This document shows, one piece after another, positions 55,557-64,000 of a DNA stretch of 64,000 nt; position 1 is the first letter of the stretch; each line of letters starts with the position of its first letter. A model generated the notes under the pieces. It was given only the letters and a program-made list of their open reading frames with translations. It was not told the origin of the DNA and did no database searches. The position numbers and the translations under genes are program-made. Origin of the DNA: Hemileia vastatrix. Lineage: Eukaryota; Basidiomycota; Pucciniomycetes; Pucciniales; Zaghouaniaceae. Location of the stretch: the NCBI GenBank assembly GCA_030280995.1, contig JASXTE010000009.1:3318501-3382500 (forward strand). Direction: 5' to 3'.

Positions 55557-56649
55557 TGTGGTCTTCCAAAATTTTCAGAGCCCTTTGTTGGTTTATTTGG
55601 TGTTGTTTTGGTATGCCTTAAATGGCACTGTTCAAATAATTGGGTATTTTTTCTTGAATTACGCAGCAAATATTTGGACTACGGGGATCTGGAGGCTACC
55701 ATTGGATAGCCCTGGCTTTTCTCTATATTTTATGTCCGTAGGACATTTTTCATAGCATAAGTATTTGGGGAATAATTTCTCACTTTTCATTTTCAAAAGA
55801 TTGCTTTTGAATTTTGTTTTTTTTGTTTATAGGGCAAAACTTATATCTTAGGGTTAAGTGCTTAGTACCATTGGAAAGAGTGGAATTTTCTCTATATTTC
55901 ATTTCCCAATGTTGTTGTAGTGTAATTATATCTTTTAAGGGTTTTAGTAGTTTTAGGTGAATTTTATAAGTAGTTTGGGTGTTTTTGGTGGTTTTCTGGC
56001 TTCAGGGTGATCAGGCCGCCTCAGGCTGGCTTCCCAGTGCCAGGCGGACCACCTGACTCAATGCTTGAGGGCTGGAAGAGCTTCTAGGGAGGTTTTATGC
56101 AATTTGGTGGTCAGGAACGCCAGATTTGCAGATGTGCATGGGCTCTTGATTAGTAGTCTGTGTGTATATAGTGATTAAGACAGTTTGGGGAAACTTTAAT
56201 TATCATTCAACCATCTGGTGGTGATATCCTTGTTCCTCACTCAGTTTTCACTGTTTTTGACCACAATTTGGCTGTGTTTTGTTGCAAGTAAGTTCTTCAT
56301 TTAACATAACTTAGAAACTGTTTCTCTCTGTTATAGTCTTGCAATCTATAGAAAGTATCACTGCTGTCACTGGTGTGGATTTTCAACCTACATCAAGTAT
56401 CATTGCTTTCTCTGGTGTGGACATTTGTCTGCATTTCAGTTCTTTGGTTTGGTAGTCTGTCTGGAGACTACTTTCTTGACTGATCAAGCAGTCAAGGGAG
56501 TTTGAAAAAGGAGTTTTGTGGTAACAGGAACCAATTTACTGTAACAGGTAAATCTCACTCTATTTTTCTAGAGGGACAGGGTTTTTTCTTCTGTTTTTCT
56601 CCAACTCCATTGGTCAAGGCCTATAGCTAGTACTATAGGATTGTCAACA
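55557..56649 (+). repeat. Gypsy-F 5' LTR (LTR-B)
   Basis: 1093 bp, from TGTGGTCTTCC to GGATTGTCAACA, the same length as the solo LTR at 28286-29378. Its GC-rich block (about 56006-56062) has fewer CpGs than the solo copies. A short inverted repeat CCTATAG...CTATAGG lies about 20 bp before the 3' end and is shared with the other copies. Confidence 0.92.
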
Positions 56650-56670
56650 TTTATGGCGCCAAATGTGGGG
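56650..56670 (+). other. Gypsy-F primer-binding site
   Basis: TATGGCGCCAAATGTGGGG directly after the LTR. Gypsy-G has TGGCTCCAAACTTGGGG in the same place. TGGCGCC is a common start for retroelement primer-binding sites. Confidence 0.65.
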
Positions 56671-56741
56671 TACAGATCTGTTAGTTCTTTGGATTCTTTT
56701 TTGCCTGTCATTGGCTCTTTTGGTATTTTTGTCTAGAAGAA

Positions 56742-58082
56742 TGGCTTCTGGATCTTCTATTCCTATGGTGACTGTCAGTGGGGGGGGGGGGGGAACGTGT
56801 GCCTGCAGTGATGGTTAGGAAATGCTTTAGGATTAAAACTTGGGATTGAACCAAGTTTAATGGTGATGATGTTTAGTGGTTTATAGAAAATATGAAACTT
56901 CTACAGGTGTTGATGGTGCTTTCCACATGGATATGGTGAGGCAAATCATCTTCTTCATTGGAGATAGGGCCGTGGAGAAGGAGGTTGTGGCCATGCCTGG
57001 CTACAAGAAGAGAGATTGGAGGTTATTGTGTAGGGAAATGGTTGATAGATGGTGCGTGAGGCTCACTATGGTGGATCTAATTAAGGTTGTCAGTGAGTGG
57101 AAATCATATTGTGGTGTTGGTAACTTACACAGTTACAGGAAGTTTCTGCTACTGTTTGATCCTGTGGTGGAAGTGGAGGAGCTGGCGCATGAGAATGCTT
57201 CCAAAGAGGTTTTTTGGGTCCGCCCTGGCTAGAGATGTCATGATGGATGTGCTAAAAGAGTTAACAAGGAAAACTTTATGAAGAATCTCCAATGGGGATT
57301 AAAAGTTGCCTGCCTTGGACAAGGTGAAGGAGGCAGTGGAGGCCCATCTGAAGTTATTGGCGGTGGACACCTATCAAGAAGGGTGCGCCAAGTATGTTGG
57401 AAAAGTTAGTGAGGCTTTGGCTGAACAGGAAAGTAAGGTGGAGAAAGAAGAGAAGAATATATGAAACTTTTCAAAACGGGAGAGGGATCCAGGGGTGGAA
57501 AAGTTGGCTGATCTGATAAAACAGCTCCATATTTTTGTGCAGGAGGCAAAGAGGGCCAATAAGGAGCCTCCGCAGCCAAGGGAATTTGATAGGCGGGCTG
57601 GTAGGAGTGGTCCTTGGGTTTTCTCTTATTGCGGAAGGAGAGGACATAAGTCCAATGACTGTTGGGCCCTAAACAGAGATGTGTCAGAGGGAAAAGTAGA
57701 GCTTGATGGCAGGGTATTCAAGTTCCCTGATGGTCAGTTTGTCAAGCTCAGTGAGGGGAAGGCTCCTGTGGACATGGTCAGGAGGAGGGCTGGTCTCAAT
57801 CAGCAAAGGCCAAGATTTGAGGAGATTCCTGATCAGGGGAATTCCTCTGCTAAGCAAGATGAAGATGTCAAGGGAAAAGGGAAGGAGGTCAATAAAGTTT
57901 CCTTTTCTACTTCATTTGGTGGATTAGAGTTGTATTCTTGCGGAGGAAAGTCAAGTGGTGAGTTCTTGGCTGGTGTATATGATGTAGAAGCAGGCAAGGT
58001 GGGAAGGCCTAAGAGCAGTTCTCAGGCCCCTCAAAATCCTAAAGCATCAAAGGCCGATCCTAAGCTGAGGAATTTAAAATGA
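56742..58082 (+). pseudogene. Gypsy-F gag with altered zinc knuckle
   Basis: Begins at an ATG (MASGSSIPMVTVSGG). A 14-G run at 56780-56793 is one base off the frame that continues as RVPAVMVRKCFRIKTWD, which matches Gypsy-G. The middle shows HMDMVRQIIFFIGDRAVEKE and LHSYRKFLLLFDPVVEVEE in partly shifted frames. The last 195 residues (57495-58082) are open: EKLADLIKQLHIFVQEAK, then the knuckle FSYCGRRGHKSNDC, in which the first Cys of the CX2CX4HX4C pattern is Phe, then NRDVSEGKVELDGRVFKFPD and a Lys-rich tail. The stop TGA overlaps the ATG of the next frame (ATGA at 58079-58082). Confidence 0.75.
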
Positions 58083-58633
58083 AATACAGCAAAGAGGAGC
58101 TGTATAAAATTCAGAAGGGGATAGCAAACATGGCCCCACCTAGTTTTGGAGCATTGGACCTTAATGGTGAGACAATTCCCATGGATGTGGACTCTGACTC
58201 TGAGGAGGAGGTTCCTTTGGCTTCATTGCCAAGGCCTGCTGGGGTCAGAGGTTCTGGTTAGGGATCTGGTTTGAATCCTGTAGATGGGAAATCTGTTGGT
58301 GGTGCTGGTCCTTAGGAAAATTCTAGGACCAAGGTAGTGAAGCCAAGAGCTCACTTTGAGAGGCCAGTAGTCTCTGGTCAATAAAATGTTTTGAACTCTG
58401 TTCTAGATAGGATGAATCAGGGTCATTTTTCTCTCACTTATGAAGAGTTATATGCTATCAGTCCTGGGTTGGCTGATAGACAGAAAAAGTTGTTGACCAG
58501 GAGAAGGGTTTCTTCTGGGGAAATGGGATACATATGTGATTGTGAGGAGAATTTTGGAGAGGGGTTTGAAACACACTTTTCTGCAATTCAAGGGTATGTC
58601 AAAGTCACCCTGAATTGCGGGGGGGGGGGGTAG
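58079..58633 (+). pseudogene. Gypsy-F pol N-terminal region
   Basis: Starts at the ATG overlapping the gag stop (MKYSKEELYKIQKGIANMA), followed by MDVDSDSEEEVPLASLPRPA. Three in-frame stops follow (near 58259, 58313 and 58382), then an open part SLTYEELYAISPGLADRQKK that ends in the G12 run at 58619-58630. It probably links gag to the protease. Confidence 0.6.
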
Positions 58634-58950
58634 GGCATTAGTGGATTCAGGCTCACAAATTAACTTAATTTCTTTGTTTGAGGCCACTCATTTGGGTCTC
58701 CCCATCAAAACTGGAATTGATGGGTATTTAAGAGGTATAGGTGGTCACGTAACAGAGTTGATGGGAACCTCCAAATTTTTCAAGTTGGAAGTTGGTGGAG
58801 CCTCTGGAAAGATCATTTTTACATTGCCAAAGGTAATGTAAAAGCAGTTTTAGGTGGGCTATTCTTGATGGATTTCCAGGCAAGAATTGGCTATCAATTT
58901 GACATGGGGATTAGTTTGGAGCTAACTGGTGAAGATGAAATAAGGCTTCA
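58634..58950 (+). pseudogene. Gypsy-F aspartic protease
   Basis: Right after the G12 run, in the +1 frame: ALVDSGSQINLIS, the retropepsin active site (DSG). Then HLGLPIKTGIDGYLRGIGG and, after a shift in a T run near 58816, AKGNVKAVLGGLFLMDF, the conserved end of the domain. One G fewer in the run would join this frame to the preceding one. Confidence 0.75.
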
Positions 58951-59339
58951 CATGAGGTTGTCAACTCCTGGAGATGATGGTTGGGAAACCAGGCCTGGTT
59001 TGTCATCAATGTGCCAGTGCATAGACTTTTGTAGGCAAAGAAGAGAAGTGGGTGCTGCCTCTGGTTCTTTGGAGTGCGTCTCAGGATCTAGTGGGAGTCT
59101 ATCTTTTTTTGAGTGATGAGGTCTGATCACCGTAGTGCTACAACCTCTCCCCAAGATGAGGAACTCCCAGGTTGTAGTAGGTCAGCTCCCTTGGAGATAT
59201 ACCAAGTGGATTCTCAACTTTCTCTTTTCAATGTCTCTCTTATTTGCAAGTATTCTTCATGTTTTTTATCAAGTCTTTGTTCTTTTTAAAGATTTTCAAT
59301 TAATTTTAATACAAGTTTAAAAAAGGAAGATGGGCTATA

Positions 59340-59960
59340 TATCTTTATTGAAAGATATTCAGAAAAGGTTTGGAGTGGTGAGATTGGGGAGTAAAAGTAA
59401 GTACTCCCAATTTTGCACTGCTAGGGTCTTTTATACACCTTACAAACAGATTACCTTGGCCACGTCTGTGAGCACTGGGGAAAACCCTTGTTATTTTTGT
59501 AGACAAGAAGAATACCCAAGAATAGAAAATAATAATTTCAAGATAATTCAAGAAAATCAAGAAAAAAATCTGAAGATAATGAAGAAAGAAGACAAAAATC
59601 ATTTTTGTGGAGATCAGCAAGATCTTTTTTTGGGCCTCCTGCATGAGGATAAACTGCACAGTGGTATAATAAGTGATTCTAAAGATGAATCATAATTTGA
59701 AGACTTGGTAGATGAAAGTGAATATGAAGATGTGAAATTGCGGAAAAGCTTTGGAGTGGTGAGATTGGGGTCTAAAAGTAAGTCCTCCCAATTCCGTACC
59801 GCTAGGGTTTCTTCTACACCTTTCAAACACATTTCCTTGGCCACACATGTGAGAAATAGGGAAACCCTTGGTTTTTGTTCCAGGGCTGGTGAAGGAGAGG
59901 TCCTGAGGATCCCTCAAGTTGATGGTAGGGCTGCAAAGTATAAGAAGGTGGCACAGAAGA
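59340..59960 (+). repeat. Gypsy-F duplicated module in pol linker
   Basis: Two copies of about 130 bp, 59367-59500 and 59749-59880. They encode FGVVRLGSKSKYSQFCTARV and FGVVRLGSKSKSSQFRTARV, followed by matching TP..K.I.LAT phrases. Between them lies an acidic, Lys/Asn-rich stretch. Seen directly; I do not recognise the module. Confidence 0.8.
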
Positions 59961-60039
59961 TTAGGCCTGTCAATTAGCCTATGCCTGTAGGATTGAATCC
60001 TCCGGTGAGGAGGACTGCACTGTCATGAGATTGGTACTG

Positions 60040-60960
60040 TACTCCTTTAGTGAAGAATCCTTCTGATTTTGAGAAAACTTCTAGAGTTAAAATGGAAAGT
60101 TTGAAGGCTTTTAACTTTGGTCCTGATGGTTGGTTGTCTGAGGAGGAAGAGAAGTTGTTGTTGCACGTTATTGTGCTGAGGGAGAAGGTGGTGGCATTTG
60201 TTGAAGAGGAAAGGGGGGTGTTCAAGAACTCTTATGGAGAACATTACTTGATTCCTGTGGTTTGTCATGAACCTTGGCAAATAAAACCCATTTCGATTCC
60301 TGCTGCTATACGTGATGATTTTGTAGAGATTGTTAGGGAAAGAGTCAGGACTGGACTGTATGAACAATCAACTTTTTACTACTCAAGTCCGGTGTTCTGT
60401 GTTAAGAAGCAGAATAGGAAACTCAGGGTGGTTCATGATCTTAGAGCTCTGAATAGAGTTACTATCAATGATGTGGGTATGCCACCAAGTGCAGAAGACT
60501 TTGTGGAAGCCTTCGCTGGAAGGGTGTATTATGGTTTGGGTGATATTATGGGTGGTTATGATGAAAGGGAACTTCACACTGATTCACGGCCACTCACAAC
60601 ATTTGAGACTCCTCTGTGAAGATTTCAGCTCACTAGGTTGCCTCAAGGAGTAACTAATTCAGTAGCATTTTATCAAGCACAAATGGCTTGGATTTTACAG
60701 GATGAGGTACCTACTAATGCTGGTATTTTTATTGATGACAGTTGAATTAAAGGACCCTCCACTGATTATGGAAATGGAGTGCTAAAAGAAAATCCAGGTA
60801 TAAGGAGGTTTGTTTGGGAATATGCAATTACTCTAGAGAGAGTATTGTTTAGAATTGAAGAGGCTGGTTTACCATTTCTGGGTCAAAGTTTTGTTGTTGT
60901 GTTCCAGCTCTGAAAATTCTTGGGCATGTGGTATGTAAATAGGGAAGTATTATGGCAAAG
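60040..60960 (+). pseudogene. Gypsy-F reverse transcriptase
   Basis: Open for 189 residues (60050-60619), then broken. Motifs in order: FKNSYGEHYLIPVVCHEPWQ, KLRVVHDLRALNRVTINDVG, MPPSAEDFVEAFAGRVYYGL, then after a TGA RFQLTRLPQGVTNS, AGIFIDDS (catalytic box FIDD), NPGIRRFVWEYA and FRIEEAGL. Motif spacing equals that of Gypsy-E. The stops at about 60617 and 60745 lie on either side of the catalytic box. Confidence 0.85.
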
Positions 60961-61799
60961 AAGAAGGTTAATAAAATTCAGTCATGGCCAAGGCCTAAAA
61001 ACACAACTGAAGGCAGAGGATTTTTGAGAGTTTGTGTGTATGTCAAGATCTTCATTAAAGATTTTTCGTTGTTGTCATCACCTATAAGGAGGTTGACCAG
61101 GAAAGATGCAGATTGGGAATGGAATGAAGAGTGTGAAGAGGGTTTTCAGAAATTGAAGAATATGGTGGGTGAAGATATTATTCTTCACAAGTTGGATTAT
61201 GGAAGGGAAGCTGTGAAAATTAATTTGGCAGTGGACTCAAGTTATCTTGCTGCTGGTGCTTTTTTCTCTCAGGAAGATAAATCTGGGAAGGTAGGCCAGT
61301 AAGGTATGAGTCTGTGGTTTTTAATGAGGTTGAATCTAGGTACTATAAGCAAAAGTTGGAATTGTGTGGTGTATAAAAGATCTTAAAGAAGCTACAAACT
61401 GTTTTGTGGTTGCAGAATTTTGAGCTTCAGGTGGATGCTAAATCACTTGTTTAAATGATCAACACACATAGTCTGCCAAATGCTCCAATGACTCAGTGGG
61501 TGGCCTTTATTCAACATTTTTCTTTTGGCCTGGTAAATAAGCCAGGTAAAAATTTTACAATTCCAGATGGATTTTCAAGAAGACCGCCCACAGATGAAGA
61601 TTCTGATCCTCAGGAGTTTGATGAAAATGTTCCAGTTGTTAGAGCCAGCACAAAGGGTGCTGAAAACTTTTCTCTCCTCCCCCATGAGGCTAAACTGGAT
61701 GATTTTTCTATCCTCTTCCAAGAGGGTAAACTGGATATTTCTGATCTTGATACTTGTGATCAGGATGTTTTTGCTGATGAAGATGGGGCCGTTATTTAG
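60952..61799 (+). pseudogene. Gypsy-F RNase H and linker
   Basis: INKIQSWPRPKNTTE ends the RT connection. RNase H has INLAVDSSYLAAGAFFSQ with its first catalytic Asp, then ELCGV and FELQVDAKSLV broken by stops. The linker FIQHFSFGLVNKPGKNF with GFSRRPPTDEDSDPQEFDE is open (61455-61799). Confidence 0.8.
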
Positions 61800-62169
61800 G
61801 ATGGCTCAAATCTGGAGAATGGTGTGTTTGTCAGTGAACTGGATTCTCATAGGATTCAGTGGAAGGGTAGAGATTTATAAAAGTTTAGATATTGGTGTCC
61901 CAGATGGGAAGGTTGTGTTGCTCATGTGTACACTAGTGATTTTGATGATAGGGTTGTACCCTTGGATCTTGTTTTGTTGTATTTTGAAGATGAGACCTGG
62001 GGTCAGAATGGGTTTTATTTTTTTTTTTGGTTGAATACTTGTTGACCTTAAGGAGGCCAGATATTTGTGACTATAATACTTGGTTGGAAATCAAGAAGAA
62101 AATTCTTGGGATCTATGTGTCAGGAAGAAGGTTGATCAGGAGGAGGCTTCCAAATCCTCAAGTTGTGGT

Positions 62170-63270
62170 GACTTAGAAGAAGGGTCAAGAGTTAATGTTG
62201 AAGTCTTTGCATGAAGACCTTGGTCATAGAGGCTTTGGGGAGACTTACAGAAGAGTAGCAGACAGATTTTGGTGGCCAGGTATGAAGTTGGCTGTGCAGG
62301 GTTGGGTTCAATCTTGTAAAGAATGTCAAGGAAGAAGTCACTTGAACCCTAAAGAGGTTGGACGTAATACTGGAAAATCAACTTTTTTTGGAAGAGTTAG
62401 TTAGGATGCTGTCCATATTAAAGAGGGAAGGTAAAAATACTTGATTGTTTCCATGGATGATTTGTCTGGCTGAGTGGAGGCAGCACCTGTGGTTAATTTA
62501 ACTTCCAAGAATGTGGCAGAGTTTTTGAAGAAAGAATGGGTATTTAGGTATGGTTTGATGAAGTTGGTGACTGTTGACCGAGGGCCAGAGTTTGGAGCTG
62601 AATTCAAAGAAGCTATGGCAAGTATTGGTTCCCAAGTCAGGGTGGCTATGCCTTAGTATCCTGAAGCTGAAGGCATGATTGAAAGAGGCCATCAAGTTAT
62701 CAATAATGCTTTGGTAAAGATTTTCAGAGATAGTGCTGAAAAGTGGAGGCATTATTTACCCTTGGTGTTATTTGCTGATAGGGTCACTGTGAAAAAGACA
62801 ACCGGTTATTCTCCTTATTAATTGATTTTTGGTCAGAAAGTTGTTCTACAAGTGGATTTTGAGGCTGTCTCTTATCTTGGAATTGATTGGGATGATGTGT
62901 GTTCAACAGAAGATTTGCTCTGTGCCAAGATTCAACAGTTAGAATGTAGGGAGGAATGTCAAGGGAAGACATACTCTAGAATGATGAAGATAAGAAATCA
63001 ATCAGTCAGATACTGGGACAAGATGTTGGCTCATATACTCAGGAATCCATTAAAACCTGGATGTTTGGTTTTGGTGTATAATAGAAGCTTGTAGAGTCAG
63101 TGTGGAAAAATGTTTGCTGACAGATGGAATGGACCTTACAGAGTCAGATCTCAAGTTGCTGGAGATTCTTATGTTTTGCAAGAGTTGTATGGTGCAGTCC
63201 TGAAGAAGAAGGTGGCTGCAGATCAAGTGAAGAGGTTTTACCCTAGATGCACAAGAAGTGAAGAAGACTG
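62170..63270 (+). pseudogene. Gypsy-F integrase
   Basis: The zinc module HEDLGHRGFGETYRR with CKECQGRSH is open (62195-62404). The core has DAVHIKEG (first Asp), VTVDRGPEFGAEF (second Asp) and PEAEGMIERGHQ (catalytic Glu), separated by single stops near 62402, 62431, 62472 and 62655. The C-terminal part runs to LKKKVAADQVKRFYP. No chromodomain follows, unlike Gypsy-A, C and D. Confidence 0.85.
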
Positions 63271-64000
63271 ACTCCGCAATGAGGATAAACTACGGACCAT
63301 TCTTTAATTTTGGATTTTTAGTGGTGATGCTGTGCAACTGTTTGTTAGAAACTTTTGTTAGAGGGTACCCATGGGTGGGGCCTCTAGATTTTGCCTTGGC
63401 AAGTGTGGGTGTGACTGATGGGCTGGCTGCTCTATCAACAGTTAACCCCGATTGTCTGTTTCCAACCCCTTCTCTTAATTTGGTTAAACCCTAGTTTTGG
63501 TTTTTCTTCACAGGTTTTTTACTCCTCTATGAATTCAAACTGGAAAATTCTTTTGGTCTTTAAGTGCCGGCCTCTTCACAATTATTGGGATTGGTTTTCT
63601 GTGTTGGATGTTGTGTTTGTTAGAAGGTACCCAGGGGGGGGTTGTAGATTTTATTTTGGAAAGTGTGGGGGTAACTGATGAGCTGGCTGCTCAGTAGAAC
63701 AGTTACCCCATAATGTCTGTTTCAAGTATTTTGTTTTTCCTAGTTGAATCCTAGTTCTGGTTTTGTTATTCAGGTTTAGTCCACTATGACTTTAAAATGG
63801 CTTTGGAGTGACTTTCTTGTTTCCTTGGAGTGGCGGCAGATCACTAATGGTCTCCCATTATTTTTACTTATTGGAGGGAGCCCACCCAGTGATAATTTCC
63901 TTGGATTGTACTTTTACTTTTCTTTTTGTCTGGTCGCTATGTTTATGGTTGTGGTAGATGGTAGTTTTAGATTATTTTCTTTTTTCTCATTTTTTCATTT
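63271..64000 (+). other. Gypsy-F 3' untranslated region with a direct duplication
   Basis: Non-coding. A block of about 110 bp occurs twice (63351-63463 and 63618-63723), with GTTAGA, GGGTACCCA/GGTACCCAG, AAGTGTGGG, TGATGRGCTGGCTGCTC and TAATGTCTGTTTC-like phrases in the same order. Gypsy-E has one recognisable copy (41560-41695). The 3' LTR was not reached. Confidence 0.65.

Larger units (their letters stand above)
55557..64000 (+). mobile_element. Gypsy-F, plus-strand LTR-B retrotransposon, 3' end outside window
   Basis: The 5' LTR is 55557-56649, followed by a PBS, gag, protease, RT, RNase H, integrase and a 3' untranslated region that reaches the window end. The 3' LTR is not in view. 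It is inserted in element H in the opposite orientation. Related to Gypsy-E and Gypsy-G. It has no chromodomain. Coding is broken by stops and by two long G runs that put neighbouring domains out of frame. Confidence 0.9.

Overview
The window looks like one transposon-dense, AT-rich eukaryotic region. I infer a basidiomycete, most likely a rust fungus (Pucciniales). The reasons are the pol sequence types (chromodomain Ty3/gypsy elements, plus a second gypsy type with an FIDD reverse-transcriptase box and a GIPPSAEEFVE-type motif), Harbinger elements with a SANT-like partner gene, very short introns, and near-complete loss of host genes to nested repeats. The species is not identified from the sequence.

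Layout. 1-3057: minus-strand 5' end of a gypsy element (G) whose LTR (family LTR-B) holds a solo LTR of a second family (LTR-A, TSD GTGCA). 3058-8073: decayed AT-rich DNA with a Harbinger relic, another solo LTR-A (TSD GTTGA) and the 3' end of a SANT-like gene. 8074-17952: a full-length chromovirus, Gypsy-A (minus strand, TSD ATAAT), which splits that SANT-like gene. 17953-19278: the 5' half of the gene and the Harbinger terminus. 19279-22715: the only stretch poor in recognisable transposons. It carries a four-exon gene (19781-20438, minus) for a small protein with a signal peptide and a KR site, my best host-gene candidate.

22716-36722: a nest of insertions. The LTR-C of Gypsy-D (22716-33649) contains an LTR-A-like solo LTR (22906-32456). 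That LTR contains a Harbinger element, Hbg1 (22979-31253), with a SANT-like gene and a DDE transposase. Hbg1 contains two LTR-B solo LTRs in opposite orientation. A 199-bp MITE sits separately in LTR-C. Removing the nested pieces leaves an LTR-C of 1176 bp, against 1177 bp in the intact copies. 33650-36722 is a broken Gypsy-D pol, joined abruptly to a plus-strand relic, Gypsy-E (36723 to about 42100).

42100-45430 holds decayed sequence and an LTR-A fragment. 45430-46532 and 55383-55556 are halves of a chromovirus pol (H), split by Gypsy-C (46533-55377, minus strand, TSD GTATA). Gypsy-C is young: its two 1177-bp LTRs differ at about six positions. Its 1209-residue PR-RT-RH-IN-chromodomain ORF is intact, but its gag reading frame is broken. 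From 55557 to the window end runs Gypsy-F (plus strand, LTR-B family), the relative of E and G; its 3' LTR lies outside the window.

All transposon coding regions except the Gypsy-C pol ORF and the short ORF1 proteins carry stops or frameshifts. No rRNA, reliable tRNA or CRISPR array was seen. Percent identities and difference counts were made by eye.
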